From: Bacillus pinisoli
Lineage (GTDB): Bacteria; Bacillota; Bacilli; Bacillales; SA4
DNA: 64,000 nucleotides
Direction of reading: 5' to 3'
NCBI RefSeq assembly: GCF_023036475.1
Contig: NZ_JAJQKI010000004.1
Coordinates: forward strand, 1-64,000
The notes below the pieces were generated by a model. It was not told the origin of the DNA, did not search any database, and saw only the letters and a list, made by a program, of their open reading frames with translations. The position numbers and the translations under genes are program-made. Position 1 is the stretch's first letter. Each line of letters starts with the position of its first letter. Shown piece by piece: positions 5,872-14,863 of this stretch.

Positions 5872-8400
5872 TTATTCTCTCCTTTTTCGGTTATAGACCC
5901 TTTTATACTCATACCTTTTCTGATGACAAGAATCACAAATATGAAAAGTAAAAGCAGTAGGAAGAGCTGCCCCACAAATTCTGCATTTTCGTTGTTTAGT
6001 TTGTACATTTGTTCTTAGTGAATCATGAATTTTGTCACTTATCTCCATTCTGATTTTTTCCCAATAAGCGGTTTCAGTCCGTTGATCCAATTTATACAAA
6101 AACAATAAATGTAATCCAACAGCCTTGTACGACAGCTCTAATTCTTCTAGATTATCCAGCTTAATGACGGGCTCTGGAAGTTCTCCGCCCTCTACTATAG
6201 ATTTCAGTTTTTCATACCACTGCTTGGCAAGTACTGGCTCATAGGAAGAGAACGGCAAATGTAAGAAGCCATATAAATCTTGAATTGACATACGTGCCTC
6301 AATCATTGTACCTTCCACCATTTGATAAAGTACACGTTCCTCAGCTAGGGTTGCTTTTTTCGTTCCATCTGGACTCTCATAGGAATCCCATAAATAAAAA
6401 AAGTCCCCAAGACTTCTGGAATACTTTTGGAATCGTTCAAGCACTTCAAACGTAGGAGCTATAGCAAATGTTTGTATCGGTTCATCCACTTGATTTAAAA
6501 GAGCTGACATCTGCCTTATGTCTTCTGAAAATGCTACTCTTCCTACATTATAGAGTCCCTTCCGTCCGGCTCTACCTGCTATTTGCTTTACTTCCTGAGA
6601 TGTTAATCTTCTCCGTGTCGTTCCGTCAAATTTCTCATTTTCCAAGAAGACAATTCGTCGGATTGGTAGATTTAAACCCATTCCAATTGCATCTGTTGCA
6701 ACTATTATTGAATTTATACCTTCAATAAACAACTGAATTTGCTTTCTTCTTGTTTCCGGTGGCATACTACCATAAATCATACTTACCTTTTTACCTTCCC
6801 TTTGTAGAAGCGAAGCTGTTTCTAGAACCCTTCTTCTTGAAAAGCATATAAGAGCATCGCCCTTTTTGGCGTACTTTAACTTAAATTCTTGATCTTCCAC
6901 TTTCAAAGGAGTATCCCTTACATATTCCTTTATCGTGATATTAGATTTGCCAACTAGCTGTAAGATCATCGCTCTCATACTATAGCTTCCTATAATATGC
7001 ACTTCTTTAGCATTGGCCTTTGTAATGGCCTTATACCATGCAAATCCGCGGTCCTTATCCGCAATCATTTGAGATTCGTCAATTACAACAATCTCATAAA
7101 AATCCTTTTCATGAAACATTTCCACGGTAGATGCAATATGGTGGGCACCTGGTATAATTTTTTCTTCTTCCCCTGTTTTTAATGAGCACGCGACTCCTTC
7201 GTTGTTTAACTTATCAAACACTTCAAGTGCTAATAATCGTAATGGAGCAAGGTACATTCCACTATTGGCAGACATCATTCTTTGCAAAGCCTGATAGGTT
7301 TTTCCTGTATTAGTTTCGCCTACATGTAGGGTAAAATGAATGTTACTGTTTAATGAAGAATTGTATACTTGACCAAATATATCTTCTAGCATACGAGCTT
7401 CCTCTTCTTTTTGTCGTTCTTGTTCAAGGAGCTCTTCTTTCATTTTAACTTCACGGAGATTAAGATCTCTAAAAAGGATTTCTTTATGTTGACCTTGATC
7501 AAATGGTATCTTTTCTAACTCTATTAAGTCCTCTACATATTCATCTAAGAGCTCATCAAATATCTCACTGCTAAAAGAGTGTAGTGTTTGTGCATAATAA
7601 ACTCGTAATTTCTCAGGAGTAAGCAGTACACCATATCCTTTTTGGTACTTTTCTTTTACTTCACTAGAGAGGAGCGGAACAAGAAAAGAAGGTGAATAAT
7701 TTAACATGTAGTCATACACTAACGTTCGATATTTATCCTCAGGGTCTACTTCAAACATATAGTCATATGCATTTCTTTGTAAGTTCTCTTCTAATTCTTG
7801 ATACAGCAGTTTTTCAAAGGTCATTAATTTATGATCTAGGATATAGCTATTTTTGTGTATGTCCATGCTTATTTTTCTTGCCATAAAATAACGAACATTA
7901 ATGTAGAACTCAATAAAGTGTTCTGTAAATAATTTGTCGAGTTCCTTTTCTAGCAACAAATTAGCATGATTCTTCAATTCGAGTTCTTGTCTCTTTTTTT
8001 CACGTTTAAAAAACGCTTCTCTAGCAGTTTTATAACGTGCTTCCCAATTTTCCTTATTGGTGCTAAAGACTTCATTAAGCCAAGACGTAACATCAAAGGC
8101 GTGATAATTTTTTATTTCTGTTCGAAATAATTGATTAATCTGTTTCCTACTTAGATTATCTATATCAAGTTGTTGATTATTTGATAAATATGATCTCTTT
8201 TCTTTCAGAGAAGTATGACTTGCCGCTATATTAACCCATACATTGCTCCATATTTGGACAATAATATGTTCACGATCAACTAAGTATTGTTCAAACGTTG
8301 GTACTGATTCAGACTTTTCTAGGTAGCGATTAAGATCCTCGTATACTTTTTCTTTCGTCTGATGAATAGCTCTACTATGCAGAGAAGATAAATTTGTCAC
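5872..8400 (-). CDS. Suv3-like DEAD/H-box RNA helicase with C-terminal zinc motif
   Basis: An 842-residue superfamily 2 helicase. Residues 1-350 are a charged, helical N-terminal region of unknown fold. The helicase core has Walker A GETNTGKT (361-368), DESQ (441-444) and motif VI QIAGRAGRKG (606-615), the order and wording of mitochondrial Suv3-type RNA helicases. The C terminus has CRICG and CDSC, probably binding zinc. It presumably unwinds RNA or RNA-DNA hybrids, but the cellular role is not evident. The start is GTG at 8400 with a weak GGGG upstream. It is cotranscribed with dacC, a cell-wall enzyme, with no obvious functional link. Confidence 0.85.
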   Translation of the reverse strand: MTNLSSLHSRAIHQTKEKVYEDLNRYLEKSESVPTFEQYLVDREHIIVQIWSNVWVNIAASHTSLKEKRSYLSNNQQLDIDNLSRKQINQLFRTEIKNYHAFDVTSWLNEVFSTNKENWEARYKTAREAFFKREKKRQELELKNHANLLLEKELDKLFTEHFIEFYINVRYFMARKISMDIHKNSYILDHKLMTFEKLLYQELEENLQRNAYDYMFEVDPEDKYRTLVYDYMLNYSPSFLVPLLSSEVKEKYQKGYGVLLTPEKLRVYYAQTLHSFSSEIFDELLDEYVEDLIELEKIPFDQGQHKEILFRDLNLREVKMKEELLEQERQKEEEARMLEDIFGQVYNSSLNSNIHFTLHVGETNTGKTYQALQRMMSANSGMYLAPLRLLALEVFDKLNNEGVACSLKTGEEEKIIPGAHHIASTVEMFHEKDFYEIVVIDESQMIADKDRGFAWYKAITKANAKEVHIIGSYSMRAMILQLVGKSNITIKEYVRDTPLKVEDQEFKLKYAKKGDALICFSRRRVLETASLLQREGKKVSMIYGSMPPETRRKQIQLFIEGINSIIVATDAIGMGLNLPIRRIVFLENEKFDGTTRRRLTSQEVKQIAGRAGRKGLYNVGRVAFSEDIRQMSALLNQVDEPIQTFAIAPTFEVLERFQKYSRSLGDFFYLWDSYESPDGTKKATLAEERVLYQMVEGTMIEARMSIQDLYGFLHLPFSSYEPVLAKQWYEKLKSIVEGGELPEPVIKLDNLEELELSYKAVGLHLLFLYKLDQRTETAYWEKIRMEISDKIHDSLRTNVQTKQRKCRICGAALPTAFTFHICDSCHQKRYEYKRVYNRKRRE

Positions 8401-8475
8401 AAGCCTAACCCCTATTTTAAAGAATATATATATAGTAGTGCCCTCAATAGAAGGATTTTACAAAAAAATGATATT

Positions 8476-8664
8476 TTATCTCTTACTCTGTTTCTGCTTC
8501 TTCATCACTTCATACGACTTTTCAATAATGTCTGTCAGTACATCTCCTTTATACACTCTACCGAACTTTAAGTTCTCCTGGTAATAGTCCACAATTTCGT
8601 CGAGTTTGTTTGAAGTTTCTTTCGATATTCTAACATTCAACTGCAATCTTTGAGCATCATTCAT
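8476..8664 (-). CDS. Small ribbon-helix-helix-like protein
   Basis: A 62-residue basic protein with a start typical of RHH DNA-binding proteins: RLQLNVRISKETSNKLDEIVDYY, a strand followed by helices. It is short and lacks other domains, so it may be a regulator or an antitoxin-like protein, but no toxin gene is adjacent. The RBS is AAAGGAAG before the ATG. I do not recognise a named orthologue. Confidence 0.6.
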   Translation of the reverse strand: MNDAQRLQLNVRISKETSNKLDEIVDYYQENLKFGRVYKGDVLTDIIEKSYEVMKKQKQSKR

Positions 8665-8818
8665 TGCTACATTCTTCCTTTCATGTGATATCTTTTTGCT
8701 AGCACTTTGCTATCTATATAATTATAGTGAAATAAATCATTCTTTCCAAGCATTTTTAATGATTATTGAAACTATACTAAAGGCATTTAGTAAAAAAAGT
8801 TTTCTTTTGCTATATAAA

Positions 8819-8843
8819 AAAAGCCTCTAAAATTGAGGCTTTT
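8819..8843 (-). terminator. Intrinsic terminator of the OsmC gene
   Basis: Arms AAGCCTC and GAGGCTT around loop TAAAATT, followed on the minus strand by a run of T. It overlaps the stop codon at 8842-8844. Its presence exactly after the UGA-containing frame supports that frame as one gene. Confidence 0.8.
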
Positions 8844-9318
8844 AAATCTCTTCGTCATACTCTTCTATGTGCCAAGTGTGTATAAATTCAACACTCCCTC
8901 TTAGCGTTTGGGCAACAGGGCAGCCCTTTTCAAATACTTGTAATGCCCGTTCCGCTGCATCTGTTTTTCCAATTGGTACTCTAACTTCATAATGGCACTC
9001 CATTTTTGTAATTTTTAACACTCCCTCTGGAGCTTCAATTGTGCCAACAATTGAGGTTTTTACCTTGTTAGGATAAGGTGGAATTTTACGCGCTGCCAGC
9101 GCGCCAGATAAAGTACCTGTAAGTCAGCCACCTGCAGCTGCAACTATGTGATCTAATGTGGATGGATATTCTTTCTCTGGTTTAAACCCATAAAAATCCT
9201 GTACTCCACCGTGTACACCATAATCAATAGGTTGAGCAAATTTGCCTATGTAAGCCAATCGATGAGGTGGTTTTTCTTGCGTAATAATGATTTTGGTCAG
9301 TTCTATTGGTCTACTCAT
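8842..9318 (-). CDS. OsmC family peroxiredoxin-like protein with in-frame UGA (probable selenocysteine)
   Basis: Read through one UGA at 9124-9126, the frame gives 158 residues of a complete OsmC/Ohr-family thiol peroxidase. Before it: SRPIELTKIIITQEKP and TLDHIVAAAGG. After it: LTGTLSGALAARKIP and, later, EKGCPVAQTLRGSVEF. The UGA (codon 65) falls at the peroxidatic cysteine, the first of the two conserved OsmC cysteines, while the resolving cysteine in KGCPVAQ remains. No frameshift or other stop occurs and a terminator follows the final TAA. A SECIS-like hairpin starts 20 nt after the UGA. Stopping at the UGA would leave a useless 64-residue fragment. A nonsense mutation is the alternative. 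RBS GGAGGG. Confidence 0.8.
9088..9126 (-). promoter_or_regulatory. Bacterial SECIS-like hairpin after the OsmC UGA
   Basis: UGA at 9124-9126 is followed by stem CGCGCU (9098-9103) and AGCGCG (9089-9094), extended by a G-U pair, with loop GGC (9095-9097). The first loop base is G, with 26 nt between the UGA and the loop. This fits the known bacterial SECIS pattern: a short apical loop, G in the first two loop positions, and about 16-37 nt from the UGA. Confidence 0.65.
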
Positions 9319-9448
9319 GAGAACCCTCCTTATAATTTATTTATTCTATACACATGAGGAAAAAACCTGTAAGCAATTCCCTACATAAAAACATATGCAA
9401 TTCTACAAGCTATTATTGAAAAGATATAGATAAAAGGAGTGGGCTTAC

Positions 9449-9769
9449 ATGAACATTTTAAATACTATCATTTCACTTTTAACAAATAGCAGCAGAGGAA
9501 ATGATTGGATGAGCATGTTTACAAAAAAGACAAACCAGCGTTCAGGTTGGTCTATAGTTGGATATATTCTTATAGGTACGGCAATTGGGATGATTACCCG
9601 AAATTCAAACCGTACTCAAATCATGGATACGACAAAAGACTTTTTTGAACGAATTCAAACGCAAACAAAGGAAGCGTTGGAACCAAAGATTAATTTAGGC
9701 ACAGTTGAATTTGGCGAAGAATTAACAAATTTCAAGACGGCCCCTGTACTTGAACCAAAGAAAGATTAA
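9449..9769 (+). CDS. Hypothetical protein with one membrane segment
   Basis: A 106-residue protein with one hydrophobic stretch (about 33-50, GWSIVGYILIGTAIGMIT) followed by a charged, probably helical tail. The layout recalls small YtxH-like membrane-anchored proteins, but I do not recognise a family. The RBS is AAAAGGAGTGG. It is convergent with spo0M, sharing a terminator. Confidence 0.65.
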   Translation: MNILNTIISLLTNSSRGNDWMSMFTKKTNQRSGWSIVGYILIGTAIGMITRNSNRTQIMDTTKDFFERIQTQTKEALEPKINLGTVEFGEELTNFKTAPVLEPKKD

Positions 9770-9776
9770 TAAAAGG

Positions 9777-9808
9777 AAAAAGCTCATCTAAAATGATGAG
9801 CTTTTTTA
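9777..9808. terminator. Bidirectional intrinsic terminator
   Basis: Arms AGCTCATC and GATGAGCT, with a T run to the right and an A run to the left. It lies between the convergent genes at 9449-9769 and spo0M. Confidence 0.85.
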
Positions 9809-9831
9809 TGAGGTTGTATCGTAATGATCCT

Positions 9832-10602
9832 TTAAGAATATCGTTTAATCACATTCGCCAATTTAGATGTCATAGTTGGAATGTCACTTTGATTGACCGT
9901 CAATCGAACATTACTCTCGTCCATTTCAAAAGCTTCTGCTAAGAAGCTTCCTAGTCCTCTTGCTTTTCGATCAACCTGCAAGTATACTTCCACTTCCGAA
10001 CTCGATTTTGGAATGAAGACAACTTCTAATTCATCTAGTTTTCCACGGAATGTCCCACTCGTTGGAATAAATTCAAATTCCTGAACAAACGCTTGAGAAG
10101 CTCTCAAATATCTAGGGGACTCTTCACACTCTACTTCTCGTAACCTAAAGCCAAGTTCCTGTACTGAATTTAAAACTGCTTTCATGACCATTAAAGGTTG
10201 TACGTCAATAAAGTCTTTATCAGTTGGATCAATCGCATTTTTTATATCAAGACCTGTATGTATCCAAACCCTTGTTTTCCCTTGAGTTACAGGGGTTATA
10301 AAAGGTAATGTGAATGTAAACGGAATTTCCTTTTTTTCATTTGGAGAAATTGTAAAATTCTCCAGCACTTTATATTTTCCAATCACGGCAGTTTGTAGAT
10401 ATTTCTTATCATCTGATTCCTTTACATACTGAGTTAATAATGAGAGGTAAATCTCATCAATAGGTTGCTCGATGTTCCCACCGACAACCTCGATGATTCC
10501 AGTGATTTCTTCACCAACTACGAACTGACTCTTTGAAAGTTTAGTATCGACCCTAGCTGCACCAATTCCTACACTTGCTAAAACCTTATTAAAAATAGAC
10601 AT
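9832..10602 (-). CDS. spo0M: Sporulation-control protein Spo0M
   Basis: A 256-residue arrestin-like protein, matching Spo0M in length and in its start MSIFNKVLASVGIGAARVDT, then VGEEITGIIEVVGG. In Bacillus, Spo0M affects early sporulation and cell division. The C-terminal portion carries SSSEVEVYLQVDRKARG and ends VIKRYS. The RBS is AGGAGGATGACAA before ATG. It is preceded on the same strand by a CBS-domain gene, 40 bp upstream, and may share its transcript. Confidence 0.9.
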   Translation of the reverse strand: MSIFNKVLASVGIGAARVDTKLSKSQFVVGEEITGIIEVVGGNIEQPIDEIYLSLLTQYVKESDDKKYLQTAVIGKYKVLENFTISPNEKKEIPFTFTLPFITPVTQGKTRVWIHTGLDIKNAIDPTDKDFIDVQPLMVMKAVLNSVQELGFRLREVECEESPRYLRASQAFVQEFEFIPTSGTFRGKLDELEVVFIPKSSSEVEVYLQVDRKARGLGSFLAEAFEMDESNVRLTVNQSDIPTMTSKLANVIKRYS

Positions 10603-10642
10603 TTGTCATCCTCCTATTTGTAAGTAAACATTCTCTAGAAAA

Positions 10643-11368
10643 CTAGTCTAAAGTATAGTCAATTTCAATTAGATCCCACGCTGTAATTAGACCAAGTGGA
10701 GACTCATTTGGAGAGCCGTTCTCAGTTATAACAACAGCTTCTAGCGTTTGCTTTTCCTTGTGAGCTAACTCAAAGTAATCCTCTATCTCAAAAATATTAA
10801 TTGACTTTGAAACAAATTTTAATGGGTGTTCCTTTTCAAATTGCATAATATCACTTACATGAATATCGGATAAGGTAACAATACTATTCACCATATTGGT
10901 GGCCATCCATTTAACAATAGATTCTGTTGTTAATAATCCTATACAAGTTTTCCCTTTATAGATTGGATATTGTGAGTAGGAGAACTCCTTAATACCTTGA
11001 ATTACTTTGACAATTGTATCATCATACTGAAATGCGACAACTTGTTTAGTTGCGATGCTTAAAGCATGATTTGGCTTATTAAAGATTGCGGCAATTTTTT
11101 CAATATGATCCACTACATTGTCATGAGGCTCTGCAATATATTGGCCCACTTCTAACTTATCATGGACAAGTGCATTTCTTAACTTCGCATACTGTTCTAA
11201 ATCATCTTTATATGTATCAATCATTTGATGACTCTTTGCACCTACTCTTACTAGAACAACAAATCGGTCATCTTTTATTTTTACAATTCTCTTTAAAGCA
11301 TCGTGTATTTGATTAAAGGCCACTTCAAACCGTTCTGCCAGGTTGATGTCTTTACTTGACGTAATCAT
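10643..11368 (-). CDS. CBS-domain protein with N-terminal RNALVH region
   Basis: A 241-residue soluble protein. The first 90 residues are helical and contain YAKLRNALVHDK, a wording seen in HEPN-like helical domains. Residues about 95-241 form a CBS pair (ATKQVVAFQYDDTIVKVIQGI... and VSDIMQFEKEHPLKFVSKSI...), which normally senses adenine nucleotides. The RBS is GGGGGATAAAAT. The function is not known. It sits upstream of spo0M on the same strand. Confidence 0.7.
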   Translation of the reverse strand: MITSSKDINLAERFEVAFNQIHDALKRIVKIKDDRFVVLVRVGAKSHQMIDTYKDDLEQYAKLRNALVHDKLEVGQYIAEPHDNVVDHIEKIAAIFNKPNHALSIATKQVVAFQYDDTIVKVIQGIKEFSYSQYPIYKGKTCIGLLTTESIVKWMATNMVNSIVTLSDIHVSDIMQFEKEHPLKFVSKSINIFEIEDYFELAHKEKQTLEAVVITENGSPNESPLGLITAWDLIEIDYTLD

Positions 11369-11509
11369 ATTTTATCCCCCTTGCTTACTTCCATTATACA
11401 ACGTTTTAGTCCCTCATCACTAGATTTTTGAGTTTAACAGGAAATTCATACATGTTATATAAACTGTAAGTAGTGTAAAACTATTAGAAAAATGAGGAGA
11501 AGTTATCCT

Positions 11510-12280
11510 ATGAAATCAGTCATCATTAATCAAGAAAGAATGGCATATGAGGATATAGGAACGGGCGAACCTATATTGTTTATTCACCCGCCTGGTATGG
11601 GAAGAAAAGTGTTTGAAAAACAGAAACCATTATCAACAAAGTTTAGACTCATTCTTCCCGATTTAGTTGGACAAGGTGATAGTTCCTTTCATGAAGGTTC
11701 GGAAGTATCTGTAAAACGGTTCTCGGAAGATCTTGTATTCCTTATGGATGAGTTGCACATAAATAGCTGTATCATTTTTGGTTACTCAGCAGGTGGTATT
11801 ATCTCACAATACTTAGCCATACATTTTCCTGAAAGAGTAAAGGCATTAATATTATCTGGGGCTTATCCAAATGTAAATAATTTTATATTTAAAACAGAAC
11901 ATAAACTAGGAATTTATGCCATTAAAAAAAATAAACATTTTATATCAAGTGTAATAGCTAAAAGTCATACAAAGGAAAAAGAGTTTCGTCTTGTGCTGAA
12001 AGAACATATGATGAAATCGAACGCAGATGTTTGGAAAGAATTTTATGAAGAATCACTCCATTTTAATTGTAAAGACCAAGTCAGAAATATCCAAGTATCT
12101 GTACTTCTTATATATGGAAGTAAAGCCGACCAGATTAATACACACATTAAATTTTATAAAAAGCATTTACCTAGTCATCAAATTCATGTCATTAAAGGAG
12201 AAACACACCAATTACCTACTCGTCGTTCGAGTGAAGTTAACGATCTCGTTACACAATTTTTAATGAATAGTTTAAATTGA
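11510..12280 (+). CDS. Alpha/beta hydrolase
   Basis: A 256-residue alpha/beta hydrolase. It has the oxyanion segment IHPPGMG, the nucleophile elbow GYSAGG, an acid region LLIYGSKADQIN and a catalytic-His region KGETHQLP. The substrate cannot be told from sequence. ATG at 11510 is preferred to ATG at 11492 because GAGGAGA lies between them at proper spacing. It stands alone between divergent and same-strand neighbours and is followed by a terminator. Confidence 0.85.
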   Translation: MKSVIINQERMAYEDIGTGEPILFIHPPGMGRKVFEKQKPLSTKFRLILPDLVGQGDSSFHEGSEVSVKRFSEDLVFLMDELHINSCIIFGYSAGGIISQYLAIHFPERVKALILSGAYPNVNNFIFKTEHKLGIYAIKKNKHFISSVIAKSHTKEKEFRLVLKEHMMKSNADVWKEFYEESLHFNCKDQVRNIQVSVLLIYGSKADQINTHIKFYKKHLPSHQIHVIKGETHQLPTRRSSEVNDLVTQFLMNSLN

Positions 12281-12283
12281 AGG

Positions 12284-12315
12284 GTTCTGAGATTTTCTCA
12301 GAGCTTATTTTTTTC
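12284..12315 (+). terminator. Intrinsic terminator after the hydrolase gene
   Basis: Arms TCTGAG and CTCAGA with a downstream T-rich run. The rest of the interval to 12549 is AT-rich and shows no supported gene. Confidence 0.65.
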
Positions 12316-12549
12316 CTCCTTTTCAACATTCAGTTCTAGGCTGGGAACCGAATGAATACAAAAGTAAAGGATATTAATTATAGGCTCTTGCATAATTTGA
12401 GAAACAGCTCGAAACACTTGCATTATTTAGCTTTTTTTAGAATGTTTTGACTGCTTTTGTCACCATGAAGGGTTATAGGTATTTAATCCCGTATTACTAC
12501 AATTAATATCCACCTTTTACTTAAAATGGAATTTAATTGGAGGACTATA

Positions 12550-13671
12550 ATGCGGTCAGCAAAGCTTTTCTTACCTATATTTATTTTAATAATGATTAGT
12601 GGTTGTAGTGGCATTACCATTACTAGTATGGGAGAAATGGATCAAAATCGTTCTGAACAATTAATAGTTAAGAACCTCCCTAATACATATTATCCTGCGA
12701 TTGAAAAGTCAACACCTCCTAAACCTGTCATTACCACACTTACGCTTAGCACGGCTGGAGACTTTACAATTGGCAGTGATGAAAGCTTTGGGTATAATCA
12801 GACATTTATTCATGAAGCAGATCGGAATGGACTTGAGTTTTTCGTAGAAAACATTAAAACACTTTTTAGTGAGGATGATTTCACGTCGGTAAACTTAGAG
12901 ACAACTTTAACCAATTCTTCACAAAAAGCGCAGAAAAAATTTCGTTTTAAAGGTAATCCAGAATATACTGAGATCTTGTCTTTAGGTAGTATTGAGGCTG
13001 TCAACCTTGCAAATAATCATACGTACGATTATTTAGAAAAAGGCTATACTGACACAATTGAAAACCTAAATAAACATAATATCGGTCACTTTGGTAACGG
13101 TCAGAGCTATCGAACAACGATTAAGGATATTCAAATCGCAGCACTTGGTTACAATGGGTGGAATGATACAAAGGAAATAAGAGATCAGATACAAAAAGAT
13201 ATTCAGACCCACCGTGAGAAAGGCGCACAATTAATTATCGTCCATTTTCACTGGGGAGAAGAAAGAAGCTATGTTCCAAATTCAACTCAGACATCTCTTG
13301 GAAGATTTACGATAGACCAAGGGGCGGATTTAGTTGTAGGTCACCACCCACATGTGGTTCAAGGAATTGAAGAATATAATGGAAAATTTATTGTTTATAG
13401 CTTAGGAAACTTTATGTTTGGTGGGAATCGTAACCCATCTGACAAAGATACATTTGTATTTCAGCAGGTATTCCATTTTGAGGATGGAGAGCTACTTGAC
13501 CAAAAAGAAATTAAGGTCATACCGTTTCGTATTTCCTCTACTACCGCAAGAAACAATTATCAACCAACTCCGCTTACAGGCGAAGAAGCAAAAAGAGTGT
13601 TATCCAAGATATATAAGTTATCAGCTCAAATAAGCGAACCAAAATGGATTGTTTCAGACACTTCTAATTAG
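12550..13671 (+). CDS. CapA-family lipoprotein
   Basis: A 373-residue protein with a lipoprotein signal (LFLPIFILIMISGC, lipobox ISGC). It is followed by a CapA/metallophosphatase domain: STAGDFTIGSDE, SVNLETTLT, NLANNHTYDY, HFHWGEE, VGHHPHVVQG, YSLGNFMFGG. The family is tied to poly-gamma-glutamate capsule formation, but lone copies are common and may act on other polymers. No capB/capC genes are near. ATG at 12550 is chosen because TTGGAGGAC lies just upstream; the ATG at 12526 precedes this RBS. Confidence 0.85.
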   Translation: MRSAKLFLPIFILIMISGCSGITITSMGEMDQNRSEQLIVKNLPNTYYPAIEKSTPPKPVITTLTLSTAGDFTIGSDESFGYNQTFIHEADRNGLEFFVENIKTLFSEDDFTSVNLETTLTNSSQKAQKKFRFKGNPEYTEILSLGSIEAVNLANNHTYDYLEKGYTDTIENLNKHNIGHFGNGQSYRTTIKDIQIAALGYNGWNDTKEIRDQIQKDIQTHREKGAQLIIVHFHWGEERSYVPNSTQTSLGRFTIDQGADLVVGHHPHVVQGIEEYNGKFIVYSLGNFMFGGNRNPSDKDTFVFQQVFHFEDGELLDQKEIKVIPFRISSTTARNNYQPTPLTGEEAKRVLSKIYKLSAQISEPKWIVSDTSN

Positions 13672-13782
13672 GACAGATAATGTCAAAATTTCTACTAAGC
13701 ATTATTGGACTAAGGAAAATATTTGTGTCTTCTTCTTTTATCAGTACTCCTTTATAATTTTGTTAAGGAAAGGAGGAGACAA

Positions 13783-14715
13783 ATGGCTAAGATAAAACAA
13801 TTTGTATTCTTTGATTTTGAAATGCTTTGTTCTAATCAAGGTATGCCTTTTGAAGACATGGAGGCTATTAGACTAGGTGCAGTGAAATATAATCTTCACA
13901 CAGAAGAAATTGAATTATTTGATCGGTACATTAAACCAGTTAACAACTCTCCACTTAGTCCTTTCTGTAAAAGATTAACCGGGATTAACGATGATAATTT
14001 AAAGGATGCGTCTAAGTTTGACGTAGTTATGTTTGATTTTTTAGCCTGGGTAAATGGCATAAAGAAATCTCATTTTTATTCATGGTCACCAAGTGACTTA
14101 AGCCGTCTACAATATGACTCTGTACGACACCAACTACCAACTTCAATTTTCAAGAAAATAAATGAAAGATATACCGATTTTCAGGCAGTCGTAACAAAAA
14201 GAGTGACGAAAAATCCTTGTTCTGTTGAAAATGCTTTAAAATTATTTGAATTAGAATTTATCGGTGAACCCCATAATCCCATGTATGATGCCTTAAATAC
14301 TTTTCGTGTATTTCAAGAATTCGAAACAAACAAGAGACTAACCGATCTAATTATGCTCAAACAATTTCTATTCAATGGTCAGTTACCAGAAGACCCTAAA
14401 AAGATTAATATACTAATAAAACAAATGTTACGTGAAGATATTGATCTGATAAATAGGGAACATCATGAATTTTTAAAGTTAAAAGATAGCTTAAAATTTT
14501 TAAAGAAGGTTAAAGGTATTATAAGTAAATACGAAAACATAGTTATTAACCGTTCTGGAATTTTTTCTATTGAACTAAGACATGATATCAGCCTATTCAT
14601 AGAATGGTATCGTCAACTTCTATGTTCCTATGAAGAACACTTTCATTATGCCTCTCGTATAGTTATTTGGGACGAACAAATAACTAGAGGACTAAAACAA
14701 TTATCTGCCCTATGA
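13783..14715 (+). CDS. DEDDh 3'-5' exonuclease (KapD/DnaQ-like)
   Basis: A 310-residue protein. Residues about 5-185 form a DnaQ-like exonuclease domain with FFDFEM (DxE motif), a central Asp region and HNPMYDALNTFRVF (His and last Asp of DEDDh). The C-terminal 120 residues are helical and unassigned. KapD of Bacillus, an inhibitor of the KinA sporulation pathway, has the same domain type but is shorter, so I do not give the name. ATG at 13783 follows AAGGAGGAGACAA. Confidence 0.75.
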   Translation: MAKIKQFVFFDFEMLCSNQGMPFEDMEAIRLGAVKYNLHTEEIELFDRYIKPVNNSPLSPFCKRLTGINDDNLKDASKFDVVMFDFLAWVNGIKKSHFYSWSPSDLSRLQYDSVRHQLPTSIFKKINERYTDFQAVVTKRVTKNPCSVENALKLFELEFIGEPHNPMYDALNTFRVFQEFETNKRLTDLIMLKQFLFNGQLPEDPKKINILIKQMLREDIDLINREHHEFLKLKDSLKFLKKVKGIISKYENIVINRSGIFSIELRHDISLFIEWYRQLLCSYEEHFHYASRIVIWDEQITRGLKQLSAL

Positions 14716-14837
14716 AGGTTGATTTACTTCTTCCTTCTACATATATAAGTTTTGAATACCATATCTATCGTTTTGAAAAAGAACAACATAAAAAAACCTT
14801 TTGTACAACAAAAGGCCTGATCAAAAAGGTTTATAAA

Positions 14838-14863
14838 GCAACAAAGTTTTTAGGGAAGAGCCT
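14838..14863. repeat. Solo end of the GGCTCTTTTCTAA repeat family
   Basis: The minus strand reads GGCTCTTCCCTAAAAACTTT then GTTGC, matching the terminus of the elements at 23085-23257 and 41267-41363. It abuts the stop codon of mhqD. A separate hairpin (CCTTTTGT/ACAAAAGG) lies at 14798-14816 without a T run. Confidence 0.4.

Noticed and set aside
12355-12453. Short frame starting MNTKVKDINY
   Set aside because: Only 32 codons with a poor RBS in an otherwise non-coding gap.
12550-13671. Poly-gamma-glutamate capsule locus
   Set aside because: Only a CapA-type gene is present; no capB or capC.
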